Of a stretch of DNA of 64,000 bases, positions 47,431-56,016 are shown in pieces. The notes beneath the pieces were generated by a model. It searched no databases. It had not been told where the DNA came from and worked only from the letters and a program-made list of their open reading frames with translations. Each line of letters opens with the position of its first letter. The first letter of the stretch is position 1. Source of the DNA: Armatimonadota bacterium. GTDB taxonomy: Bacteria > Sysuimicrobiota > Sysuimicrobiia > Sysuimicrobiales > Humicultoraceae. The position numbers were made by a program, and so were the translations under genes. The stretch lies in contig JAVKIA010000005.1 in the NCBI GenBank assembly GCA_031459715.1, positions 1 to 64,000 of the forward strand. The letters are read 5' to 3'.

Positions 47431-47629
47431 GGCACCCCGAGAACGCATAGGCCGGGACCACCCGGCAGGGAAAGCCGGCCCCTTCCCTGGAACCTCCAGA
47501 GGGAGCCTCCTTGCGCCGTGGCCGGGTCTGTACGGCCTACGCGCCGGGCGGAACCCCGGACCGGCGGTCTGCGTACTTTATAGCGGCTGGACTGCTCGCG
47601 TGCGACGGACCGACAAAGGAGGGATGCTC

Positions 47630-48076
47630 GTGCCCCGCACCAAGCTTGTCGCCCTGCTGGCGGCCGCGCTGCTGCTGGGCGGCGCTGCCGGCGCCTACGC
47701 CCAGGACATCACTGGCATCATCAAGACGGTGGGCATCGGCGCGGCCGTCAGGATGTTCGCCCCGCAGATCAACGACTTCATCAACCGCCTGCTGCTCTCG
47801 AAGGATGCTGAGACGAAGGCCACCACCAAGGTGGTGCCCATCCTCAGCATATCCATCGGGGTGGGCGCCCCCGGCCGGGCGACCATCGGCGCCGCGCAGG
47901 TGGCGGGCCCGAAGAACGCGGTGAACAGGGTTCAGGCCGTTGCCGCTCTGGATGCTAACTTCGCCGGGGTCTGGCAGATCAGGGCTCTGATTCCGGTGGA
48001 CGGCCTGGAGCCCTGGAAGAGCCTGCGCCGCGTGGTGGGGGTGGGGGTCTCCGCCATTATTGACCTGCGCATCTGA
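47630..48076 (+). CDS. Secreted protein of unknown function
   Basis: The 148-residue protein has a clear signal peptide (LVALLAAALLLGGAAGAYAQ) then a mature part rich in Val, Ile and Ala without known motifs. GTG 47630 has AAGGAGG seven bases upstream; ATG 47624 is too close to it. I recognise no family. Confidence 0.65.
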   Translation: MPRTKLVALLAAALLLGGAAGAYAQDITGIIKTVGIGAAVRMFAPQINDFINRLLLSKDAETKATTKVVPILSISIGVGAPGRATIGAAQVAGPKNAVNRVQAVAALDANFAGVWQIRALIPVDGLEPWKSLRRVVGVGVSAIIDLRI

Positions 48077-48103
48077 GTCCGCCAGGCCTGCGCGCAACCA
48101 GGA

Positions 48104-48136
48104 ATTCCTGCGAACCTTCGGAGGTCATGCAGGAAT
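48104..48136. repeat. Hairpin between convergent secreted-protein genes
   Basis: ATTCCTGC (48104-48111) and GCAGGAAT (48129-48136) pair around an inner ACCT-TCGG-AGGT stem. The word AGGAATTCCT just before it makes a 12-base palindrome (48099-48110). It may terminate transcription from one or both sides. Confidence 0.5.
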
Positions 48137-48162
48137 GCTTTGTTACCCATCGTGATGCCTGA

Positions 48163-49875
48163 TCAGTTTACGGTGAGAGTCGGACCGGAGTAGCGCTGGA
48201 CGGTGACGGAGACTCCCGACGTCGTTGCCCCGGGACTGATGACGACACCCGGGGTCTGGCCGAAGAAGTCGTCGGCGTCCACGGTCCCGTCGGCGTTGAA
48301 GTCCTGCCAGACGAAGACCGTCTTGGTCCCCGCCTGCGCACTAGTGATCAGGAACGCGCCGCTGCCCGCCACCTCCACGCCGTCGCTCTGCCGCCTGATT
48401 GTCGTTCCGTCGATGACCCCCGAGAATGCCCGCATCCGTGTGGACGCTGCGGCGCCCCCGATCGCTGCAGACGCGTCCACCAGCCCGGAACCGAACTCCG
48501 CGTCCTTCCCCGAAGCCCCCAGGTCGGTGGCTGTGCCCTCCAGCCTGGCCTGAATGGCGGCGGGGCCGACCCACCCCCGTGAGATCATGAGGGCGATGAC
48601 CCCGGCGACGTGCGGGGTAGCCATGGAGGTACCCTGGAAGCCCACGTACGCGTTGGCGAAGCCATCGTACGGCCGCCAGCTCGTGCTGAGGACGAACCAG
48701 CCGCCGTCTCCACCCGGAGCGGCGATGTCCAGCTCCGGGCCGCAGTTCGAGTAGGAGGCACGAGCGGGCGGGCTTCCATTTCCTGTGGCCGCTACGGCGA
48801 TGACCTGAGCGTTGCGCGCGGGATAGCTCACCGGTCCGCAGGAACCGTTCCCAGCCGCCGCCACCAGAGTGACGCCGCGGGCACGCGCGTAGGAGATGGC
48901 ATTGTCCACGGTGGTGCTGTCCACCGCGCCGGCCAGGCTCATGCTGATCACTTTGGCCCCGTGATCTGCGGCGTACGTGATTGCTGCGGCCAGGTCGGCG
49001 TAGGAGCCCACGCCACAGGCGGAGAGGCTTGGGTCCTCGCCCAGAATGCGGATGGGCATGACCATCGTGGCGGCCGCCCCGCCCCAGGTCACCCCGGCCA
49101 CGCCGACCGCGTTGTTCGTCAGCGCACCAATGGTGCCGGAGACGTGGGTCCCGTGACTGAAGTCCGTGGGGTCGACCGTGGGACACCCCGGGTCCGTGGG
49201 ATCGGCGTCGTCTGGATCCGCGAAGAAGTCGAAGCCAGGCACGGTGACCCCTGCCAGATCGGGGTGGTCAAACCTGATCCCTGTATCCAGCACCGCCACG
49301 ATGGTCACTCCGCCCGTCGTCGTCTCCCACGCCAGCGGCAGGTTGATCAGGGGAAAGTGCCATTGCGCCGTGTACATCGGGTCGTTAGGAGTCGCTGCAG
49401 CGTACACATACGCATCCTGCTCCACGTACTCCACCAGGCCTGATGCCCGGTAGGCGGCCATGGCCTCGGCCGCGGAAGCGCCGGGCCCCAGGCGGACGAC
49501 CTGCACGTCCAGCCGGTCGATCGTGCCCACCACGACCGCCTTCGCCTGCGCGTGCACCCTGGCTGAGGCGGAGGCGCCGATCCCCGGACGGAACTTCACC
49601 ATCAACCGGTCTGGGACGTGCACGGGCCGCGCTCCGCGCGGACGTAGAGGGAGCAGCAAGGTGCCCGGCAAGGCGGTGGTCGAGGCGGTGCGCGAGGCTG
49701 ACACCGTGACTGTGCCCGACACCGCGCCTGTCAATCCACCGGGCGCCGGCCCTACGCCGCTGCTCCCGCAGGCGGAGACCGTGAGGGCCAGGGTAACCAA
49801 CAGGGTAGCACAACGCGGCGGGGGGCCCCCGCACCTCTGCGGTGTCGCGATTAGGGGATACTGGCAGGCTGACAT
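48163..49875 (-). CDS. Subtilisin-like serine protease lipoprotein
   Basis: The roughly 570-residue protein has a lipoprotein signal (LLVTLALTVSAC). A propeptide-like segment contains RLMVKFRPG and LVEYVEQDAYVY. The S8 domain has Asp (AVLDTGIRFDHPDL), His (SHGTHVSGTIG) and Ser (GTSMATPHVAG). The C-terminal region has DFNADGTVDADDFFG, an EF-hand/dockerin-like calcium loop. Tethered to the envelope, probably outside the cytoplasmic membrane. Start uncertain: ATG 49875, or a TTG nearer the GGAG site. Confidence 0.9.
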   Translation of the reverse strand: MSACQYPLIATPQRCGGPPPRCATLLVTLALTVSACGSSGVGPAPGGLTGAVSGTVTVSASRTASTTALPGTLLLPLRPRGARPVHVPDRLMVKFRPGIGASASARVHAQAKAVVVGTIDRLDVQVVRLGPGASAAEAMAAYRASGLVEYVEQDAYVYAAATPNDPMYTAQWHFPLINLPLAWETTTGGVTIVAVLDTGIRFDHPDLAGVTVPGFDFFADPDDADPTDPGCPTVDPTDFSHGTHVSGTIGALTNNAVGVAGVTWGGAAATMVMPIRILGEDPSLSACGVGSYADLAAAITYAADHGAKVISMSLAGAVDSTTVDNAISYARARGVTLVAAAGNGSCGPVSYPARNAQVIAVAATGNGSPPARASYSNCGPELDIAAPGGDGGWFVLSTSWRPYDGFANAYVGFQGTSMATPHVAGVIALMISRGWVGPAAIQARLEGTATDLGASGKDAEFGSGLVDASAAIGGAAASTRMRAFSGVIDGTTIRRQSDGVEVAGSGAFLITSAQAGTKTVFVWQDFNADGTVDADDFFGQTPGVVISPGATTSGVSVTVQRYSGPTLTVN

Positions 49876-50075
49876 GGTTCTCAAGGGATCGTCTCCTTCA
49901 GCTCCTCCGCCCCGGCGAGAAGGTAGTTCCCCGGAAACGAGTCCGCGGCCGTGCTTAAGCACCGCCAGAGATGAGCCTGTATTCAGCCTGGCTGAGGGGA
50001 AATCCTCTCAATCCGGAACAGAGCCTGCTAGCTAGACTCCCAGTACCCGCGGTAGGGCAGCGTCGAGTTCGGCGG

Positions 50076-50126
50076 GCGGGAATTTCCTTGAGCCCACGAA
50101 GCAGGAATTTCCTTGGGCGCCACGAA
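50076..50126. repeat. Tandem direct repeat of about 25 bases
   Basis: Unit one (50076-50100) and unit two (50101-50126) share GGAATTTCCTTG, then a GC-rich spacer and CACGAA. Each contains the palindrome GGAAATTCC-like core GGAATTTCC. They lie between two divergent lipoprotein genes and could be paired operators. Confidence 0.75.
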
Positions 50127-50172
50127 CTGGCGGCGTATGTTGTGCGAAGATCCTCTCCGGGAGGTGAGAGAA

Positions 50173-50844
50173 GTGCGCGTCAGACCCGTGGTACTCATTC
50201 TCGCTGCCGTGCTTGTGGTTACTGCGTGCGGTGCGGCAGGTGTGGCGCAACTGGCCACGATTGTCAGCAGATTTGCCGATCCCGCTGGTGATACGGCAGC
50301 AGGGGCACCGCCCACTGTATATGACGCCCTCACCATGGTCACCAGGCGCATAGACAATTCCCCCTTCGGTTCCTACGATACCCTCCAGGTGGAAGTCACG
50401 TTTGCCCAGCCTGTCGTACTTCCTCCTCCGGGAGGTACCGGTGATGCAGCGGGTACCCAGATGGTCCCCGAACTCGCCATTGACACGGACGAGAACCCTG
50501 CGACCGGGCTGTCTTACGGATGTGGGGCATTGGGCTTTTCCATGCCCGGTGGCGATTTCTTCCTGGTCTCCTGGGAGGGACCTGGCCGCCTCGCCAACGG
50601 AAACTACACTATCGTGGACACCACGCTTAGCCCCGTGGGGGAAGCCAGTGTAGCTGTCTCCGGAAACACCCTGACGTTCAACATCCCTCTTTCCGCGCTA
50701 GGCGGTGACGACGGGGCCACACGTACGGGGATCTTCGCGGGGAACATGAACGGCGGCTCGATTAAGGTGACCGATTGCGCTCCCAACGGAGGCGGCATGG
50801 TTATCACAAAGCAAGGCGGTCCCGGTCTTGGAGTCCGTCGCTGA
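50173..50844 (+). CDS. Secreted lipoprotein of unknown function
   Basis: The 223-residue protein starts at GTG 50173 with GGAGGTGA five bases upstream. Its lipoprotein signal is VVLILAAVLVVTAC. The mature part is beta-rich (DTLQVEVTFAQPV, VPELAIDTDENPATG, SVAVSGNTLTFNIPLSAL) and resembles calcium or carbohydrate-binding beta-sandwich domains. No family recognised. The secreted protein at 52522-53133 has a similar pattern. Confidence 0.65.
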   Translation: MRVRPVVLILAAVLVVTACGAAGVAQLATIVSRFADPAGDTAAGAPPTVYDALTMVTRRIDNSPFGSYDTLQVEVTFAQPVVLPPPGGTGDAAGTQMVPELAIDTDENPATGLSYGCGALGFSMPGGDFFLVSWEGPGRLANGNYTIVDTTLSPVGEASVAVSGNTLTFNIPLSALGGDDGATRTGIFAGNMNGGSIKVTDCAPNGGGMVITKQGGPGLGVRR

Positions 50845-51056
50845 CTCACCTCTCAAGTTGGAAAGACCCTCGGGCAGCCAGTCGCTGTCGGCTGGCTCCC
50901 GCTCCATATCCGGCATGCCGAATTGAGCAAACGCGGACTCAGAGCGGGGATGGCAGGCTGTTCGAAGCCCGGAGCGGATGTGGTCCTGCAGCACAGGCTG
51001 GAGGAGTTGGAGGCCCCTGTTCAGAACATAGCCAGCGCCAAGACGTGCCATCCGCC

Positions 51057-52403
51057 ATGGGATATCGCTTGCTCTTTCCGCTCCTGCTGGTCCTGACGCT
51101 GCCGGCCTGCGGCACCCTGACCGGTCTTCCCCCTCTTGCCCCCGGCGCCGACACCACCGCGCCCACCGTCACCGCCACCGTGCCCGAGCGCGACGCCACC
51201 GTTCCTGCGGACGCCCAGATCTCCGTCACCTTCAGCAAGACCATGAACCCGCGCACGGTCACCCTGACCTCCGACCCGGCAGTCACCTTCACCCCCGCCC
51301 AGTGGTCGGCCGACGGGCGCACGGTCAGCGTCCGCCCGCAAGACCCCTTCAATCCGGGCACCAAGTACACCATCACCGTCACCGGGCGTGACCAGGCGGG
51401 GAACGCGCTGGCCACGTTCACCTGGTCGTTCACCGCCGGTCCCCCCGCGGCCCGTGCCGGCACCGGGCAGGCGCGGCTGCGGGACCGCGTGGAGGTGCGC
51501 AGCGACGAGCGCCTCTTCACCCTCTTCGCCGCACTGAACGCCGCGGGGTACGACGAAGGGCTCAAGGAGTCGGGTGCGGCGCGTCAGGCCGTGCGGGAGA
51601 AGCTGGGGGAGCTGGCCCTTAAGGTGGTGGAACCGGTGCGCCGCTACCGGGATGAGCACCAGCAGCCCCTGGAGGCGTACGTGCGCTACGTCCTGACCCT
51701 CGGTCCGCCGCCTGGCTTCGCCGAGCAGCGCGCCCCCGAGGGCCTTGATGGCTTCGGCCGGGTGCTTGCCGACTTCTACCGGGCCGCGGGCGTGGCCGAC
51801 CTCTGGAAAGCCCAGGCGGAAGCCCACACCCAGGCCGCATCCGCCCTGGCCGCCGAGGGGCTGACGTTGATGGGGCGTACGCTGGACTACCTGCGAGCAG
51901 GTGACGTCCCGCGCGAACGCATCCTCCTCGTGCCCAACCTACTTGATGTGCCCGGCCGCGAATACCTGGTGCGTCTGGACGGGACGGCCGTCTTCGTCCT
52001 AGGCGCCCCCGGGAAGGTCGACCCCCTCCCCCTGGCGGCGCTCACCGTGCGGCTGGTCCTCGGCCAGCCCCGGCCCGAGGCCGAACTGGAGGTGCAGCGG
52101 ACCGGTGTCCTCTACGACCTGGTGCGGGAGACTGCCCAGCGTCACGGCTATCGGGATTGGCCCACGGTCATCCGGGAGAGCCTCGTCGCCGCGGTCACCG
52201 CCCGCCTGGGGGTTCCCGCCGACCAGCGCTCCGCCTTCCTCCGTCGCCACTATGACCGAGGTCTCATCCTGGTGGATCACTTCGCCGAGGAGCTCGCCCG
52301 CTACGAGCGTGACTCGCTCCCCCTGGCAGACTTCCTCCCCCAGATGTTGCGCACGGTGAACCTGGACGACCAGCGCCGCCTGTTCGCGGAGCGCCGGCGC
52401 TAA
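51057..52403 (+). CDS. Lipoprotein with bacterial Ig-like domain
   Basis: The 448-residue protein has signal and lipobox LLVLTLPAC. An Ig-like domain (residues about 28-125) has TAPTVTATVPERDATVPADAQISVTFSKTMNP and ends WSFTAGPP. A helical C-terminal region of about 310 residues (LFTLFAALNAAGYDEGL, then LPLADFLPQMLRTVN) may be a domain of unknown function, perhaps DUF4932-like. ATG 51057; the longer open frame upstream is not coding. Confidence 0.7.
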   Translation: MGYRLLFPLLLVLTLPACGTLTGLPPLAPGADTTAPTVTATVPERDATVPADAQISVTFSKTMNPRTVTLTSDPAVTFTPAQWSADGRTVSVRPQDPFNPGTKYTITVTGRDQAGNALATFTWSFTAGPPAARAGTGQARLRDRVEVRSDERLFTLFAALNAAGYDEGLKESGAARQAVREKLGELALKVVEPVRRYRDEHQQPLEAYVRYVLTLGPPPGFAEQRAPEGLDGFGRVLADFYRAAGVADLWKAQAEAHTQAASALAAEGLTLMGRTLDYLRAGDVPRERILLVPNLLDVPGREYLVRLDGTAVFVLGAPGKVDPLPLAALTVRLVLGQPRPEAELEVQRTGVLYDLVRETAQRHGYRDWPTVIRESLVAAVTARLGVPADQRSAFLRRHYDRGLILVDHFAEELARYERDSLPLADFLPQMLRTVNLDDQRRLFAERRR

Positions 52404-52521
52404 CCACCCAGAAATTCGCCTCCCCAATTTGCGGGGGCCCCGGCCCGTACCAGGCCACATTTCCCGGACGTGCTCCAGCCCTGGATGCTGCAGTCGGGTC
52501 TTGGCCCGAGGGATCGGGGGC

Positions 52522-53133
52522 TCAGGGGACGGCCAGCCGGATGTCGCCGGAGACGATGTCGAACGACGGCAAAGGGGCGTCGCCGACCGGGTCGGTGAAC
52601 GTCACAAAGGTGTCCCGTGGCACCTCCAGCGTGACGAACCCGAAGATATCCCGGGCGCCAGGCCCCAGGGCATCCAGAGGATGCTGGTTGTCGTCCACGG
52701 TGACCACGTTCACCTTCACCCGGCTCGGCGGCACCGTATCTGTCTGCAGGCTGCCCAGGGGCACCCGCGCCCGGATGGTCCGCCCGTCGGGGAGGAGCTC
52801 CCCGAAGAAGAACGGTTCTGGCGGGCGAATCGCCTCGAAGCCGAACGGGCGGTAGGGGACGGAGGGAACGCGTCCGAAGAAGAAGCGCCCCCCACGCAGC
52901 AGGACGTAGTGTGTCCAGTTGGTGCTGTCGGGCTGCGGGCCGCGCAGGATGCTCTCGTCGACGGTGAAGGGGATATAGTAGGAGCCCCCCGAGGGGCGAA
53001 TAGGCCCGGCAAAGACCACCGTGATGACAACCTGCGGCCCTGCCTGTGCGTCTCCCGGCACGGGGGAGACCAGCAGGGCCAGGAGAACGACGCTAATGGT
53101 GACCCCGACGGATGGTGCTACCCGGCCCATCAT
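52522..53133 (-). CDS. Secreted protein of unknown function
   Basis: The 203-residue protein has a signal peptide (ISVVLLALLVSPVPGDAQA). The mature part is beta-rich, with YYIPFTVDES, RTIRARVPLGSL and FVTFTDPVGD. The pattern of alternating strands and a terminal DIVSGDIRLAVP suggests a beta-sandwich. No family recognised. It lies downstream of lptD. Confidence 0.6.
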   Translation of the reverse strand: MMGRVAPSVGVTISVVLLALLVSPVPGDAQAGPQVVITVVFAGPIRPSGGSYYIPFTVDESILRGPQPDSTNWTHYVLLRGGRFFFGRVPSVPYRPFGFEAIRPPEPFFFGELLPDGRTIRARVPLGSLQTDTVPPSRVKVNVVTVDDNQHPLDALGPGARDIFGFVTLEVPRDTFVTFTDPVGDAPLPSFDIVSGDIRLAVP

Positions 53134-53223
53134 GGCTACCTCCCCCTTTCCGACCTCCCTGGCCGGTTCCTCCCCGGGCGCCTTCTACCCCCTTTACCGC
53201 GCCCGGAGGCCACAGGCCTGCTC

Positions 53224-55341
53224 CTACGGCGCCCCGGTGAAGGGGAACGACTGGTCGAAGAGGAGGCCGGTCTGTCCAAGGCCGATCCTTCCCCGCCCCC
53301 AGGGGATGGCGGTGAGCCAGGCTTCCAGCCAGAGCTCCTGGCGCGCGCCCAAATAGGTCAGCCCCACGGCCAGACAGTCGCAGAAGATGCGGGTGACCGA
53401 GAGCCGGTCGTGCACGACCTGATTGGTGGACGCGTTGTAGAACCCCAGGTAGCGGAGGTGCCACTCGGGGCTGAGGCGCAGGTCGAGGTTGGCCTCAACC
53501 CGCTCCAGCCGTCCGGCGGTTGGGCTGTAGCTCGCTGCCAGCGCCACGGTCCAGCCCGGCCTGGGGATGGCCACCGCCTGCGCCACCAGGTTGCCGAGCC
53601 GCTGCGCCAGGGCATCATAGGTCAGGGACGCCCGGGCGAACAGGCCCGGCGTCCGGTAGGTCAGGCTGGCTTCGGCGAAGCTGAACACGCCAGCGATCTG
53701 ATCGAAGAGGAAGGGGCTGCTCCCGGTCACGGCCTGAGTGGTGTAGGCGGTCCGGAACTCCAGTAGCGGGGTGAGCGGGCGCACGTAGTCAACCCGACTG
53801 CCTGTAAAGAAGCGGCCTTCCCCACTGGTATACCAGCTCCCCCGGCCGAAGGCGTGGAGCTGCAGCGTGCCCCCTGCAATCGTCACCGGCCCGCTTAAGG
53901 TAAGCAGGGCGTCGGCCCGACTGGCGTCGGTGACAGCGGGCGGGGCGACAGTGTGCTCCCGGAAGCGCCCCACCCCCCCTTCGACCTGCAGGACGAAAGG
54001 CGATCGCCCCAGGCGGAAGGGAGAGAGAGCGAACGTCAGCTCAGGCAGGCGCTCCAGGATGTAGCGCTGGTCCCCGGGGAAGGCATCGCCGTCCAGGTCC
54101 CAGCTCGTTTCCGCCACCAGAGTGGCAGAGAATCCGGGCCTGAAGTGTCGCAGGACGAGTCTGGGCACCAGCTCATCATCGATCCCGGAGGGCCCTGCGG
54201 TCCGCGAGAACCTCACGATGGCATCCCCGCTCAGGCCGGGAGAGAGCGTCTGGCTGTGCACCAGGTGGCTGGTGAAGCTATACACCGGGCCGAATGAACT
54301 GCTGGAGAGGGTAGAAAAGAGAAAGGTGCTCGCACGCGCCGTGCGGTAGCTGAGGTCGGTGGCGGCGTAGAGGTCGCTGGCGGCGGGGGCGGCCGTCGGC
54401 GCCCGGAGGCTGTAGTCGGCAAAGAGGCCCAGGTGGAGCGCAGGCGACAGCTCCTGCCGGTGAGTGAGGATGGCGCGCCAGTCTACCTCCTCGAGCTGCC
54501 GGTTGGCCAGGCGGTAGAGAAGCGCATTCCCCTGCCCCCGCTCGCCGGCAAGGCGGTAGAAGTGGTCGACGCCCAGGCCGGCGCCCAGCCGCTCCATGTA
54601 GTCGGCCAGGAGGAACCCCCAGTGCTGGTCGTTGAGGAAGTAGCTGTAGCGGGTCTTGACGAACCAGCCCTCGGCCGGGCTGTAGCCGACAACAGGAAAG
54701 AGGCGGCTCTCCTGGCGCTCCCGCAGGAAGATGATGAAGGAGGGCAGGGTGAGAATGCGGCGTCCGGCCACCCACAGGGACACGCGGCGCCCGACCACCT
54801 TGTCGTTGAGGAAGACGGCGATCTCCTCCGCGGTCAGGTGAACCAACGGATCGTCCGGATCGCAGGTGGTGACGAAGCCTTGGCGGATCGACACCGTGCG
54901 GTCCAGCACCCCCTCCAGCCGCTGCGCCCGTAGGTAGACTCGTCCCAGCACCAGGGGGCTAGTCACCTCCGTCCGCGCCTGGTGCAAAACGCCAAGGCGG
55001 GTGCGCAGGTTGTAGGTCAGGAGGTCCGCGCTGGCCTCCTGGGAGCCCGCGCGCAGCCGGACGCGGCCCTCCGCCGTCACCTCACCGGTCTCCAGGTTGG
55101 CCACCAGCGCATCGGCGTGGATGGTCACCCCCTCGAAGGCGAGGATGACGTTTCCCGTGGCAACCAGGACGCGGGTGCGCCGGTCGTAGCGGAAGGTCTC
55201 GGCGCGGATCCGTACCGGAACCTCGTCCCCCGGAGTCACCGGGGCCTCCTGAGCGCCGCCGGAGGCGCCGGTTGCGGGCGAGGGGATGGTGACGGCCAGG
55301 AGGACCGCGACGGCAGCGGCGAATGCGCGGCGGGGACGCAA
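53224..55341 (-). CDS. lptD: LPS-assembly protein LptD (OstA/Imp)
   Basis: The 705-residue outer-membrane protein has a signal peptide, an N-terminal OstA domain (FRYDRRTRVLVATGNVILAFEGVTIHADAL, residues about 45-150) and a C-terminal beta-barrel with many aromatic-ended strands. TTCDPDDPLVHLTAEEI is a typical LptD segment. It inserts lipopolysaccharide into the outer leaflet. The track start is TTG 55341 without a good binding site, so the N-terminus is uncertain. LptE is not seen. Confidence 0.85.
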   Translation of the reverse strand: MRPRRAFAAAVAVLLAVTIPSPATGASGGAQEAPVTPGDEVPVRIRAETFRYDRRTRVLVATGNVILAFEGVTIHADALVANLETGEVTAEGRVRLRAGSQEASADLLTYNLRTRLGVLHQARTEVTSPLVLGRVYLRAQRLEGVLDRTVSIRQGFVTTCDPDDPLVHLTAEEIAVFLNDKVVGRRVSLWVAGRRILTLPSFIIFLRERQESRLFPVVGYSPAEGWFVKTRYSYFLNDQHWGFLLADYMERLGAGLGVDHFYRLAGERGQGNALLYRLANRQLEEVDWRAILTHRQELSPALHLGLFADYSLRAPTAAPAASDLYAATDLSYRTARASTFLFSTLSSSSFGPVYSFTSHLVHSQTLSPGLSGDAIVRFSRTAGPSGIDDELVPRLVLRHFRPGFSATLVAETSWDLDGDAFPGDQRYILERLPELTFALSPFRLGRSPFVLQVEGGVGRFREHTVAPPAVTDASRADALLTLSGPVTIAGGTLQLHAFGRGSWYTSGEGRFFTGSRVDYVRPLTPLLEFRTAYTTQAVTGSSPFLFDQIAGVFSFAEASLTYRTPGLFARASLTYDALAQRLGNLVAQAVAIPRPGWTVALAASYSPTAGRLERVEANLDLRLSPEWHLRYLGFYNASTNQVVHDRLSVTRIFCDCLAVGLTYLGARQELWLEAWLTAIPWGRGRIGLGQTGLLFDQSFPFTGAP

Positions 55342-55449
55342 GGGAGGACGCAGAGGACGGCGAGTCGTGAGTTGGGAATTTCGCCTGACCCTTTCCCTCT
55401 CCTGCCGCCCCTCGTTGATCCCGCCGGCCTCCAGACCGAAGCAGAGCGT

Positions 55450-55884
55450 TCAGGGCTGGGGATGCTTTGGAGGAGGCGGCCCCACCGGTTTCCTGGCCTG
55501 GACCACTACCACATCGGGGGCCACGCAGAGCACCAGGTGGGACTGCCGCAGGCTCCTCAGGACCTTCGCCTCCTCCACGCCCTGGGGAATGCGAATGACG
55601 TAGACGCGCCCCGCCTCATCCGCCCGCACAATGTGCAGGCCGAGCCCGAGCAGCACCGCAGCCGCAGCGGAGGGTGAGGCGGTGGGGACGAACCAGACAC
55701 GGTACTGGCGGGGAATGACCACCACCCGCTGGGGACCCGCAGGTCCGGTCGCACCGCTCCCCCACACCACCGACTCTGAACAGGCCACCGTCAGAGCCAG
55801 AAGTGCCGCTCCTGCCACCCGGATGGCCAACCGCCTGCCCGGGGAACATGGTTCAACAGGAGACGATGTCCCCAAGAATCGCAT
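55450..55884 (-). CDS. Stand-alone subtilase propeptide (I9)-like lipoprotein
   Basis: The 144-residue protein has a lipobox LLALTVAC. Its mature part reads QYRVWFVPTASPSAAAAVL, VYVIRIPQGVEEAKVLRSL and LVLCVAPDVVVV. This follows the propeptides of both subtilases in the window (for example RLMVKFRPG, VVRLGPGASAAEAMAAYR, VEYVEQDAYVY). It has no protease domain. It may act as an inhibitor or folding chaperone for the subtilase gene 133 bases upstream. ATG 55884 gives the lipobox a proper length. Confidence 0.6.
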   Translation of the reverse strand: MRFLGTSSPVEPCSPGRRLAIRVAGAALLALTVACSESVVWGSGATGPAGPQRVVVIPRQYRVWFVPTASPSAAAAVLLGLGLHIVRADEAGRVYVIRIPQGVEEAKVLRSLRQSHLVLCVAPDVVVVQARKPVGPPPPKHPQP

Positions 55885-56016
55885 GCAATGCTTGGGGTGC
55901 CTCTGGGCTGGCACCATCGGCGCCTCCCTCTATCCCTAGAAACGCCGGTGGACAGCGGCAGGTTCGGCGGGCCGGGCGGAGCAGGGTTGCACTCCCTCCC
56001 GGCCCGCGACCCGCCT

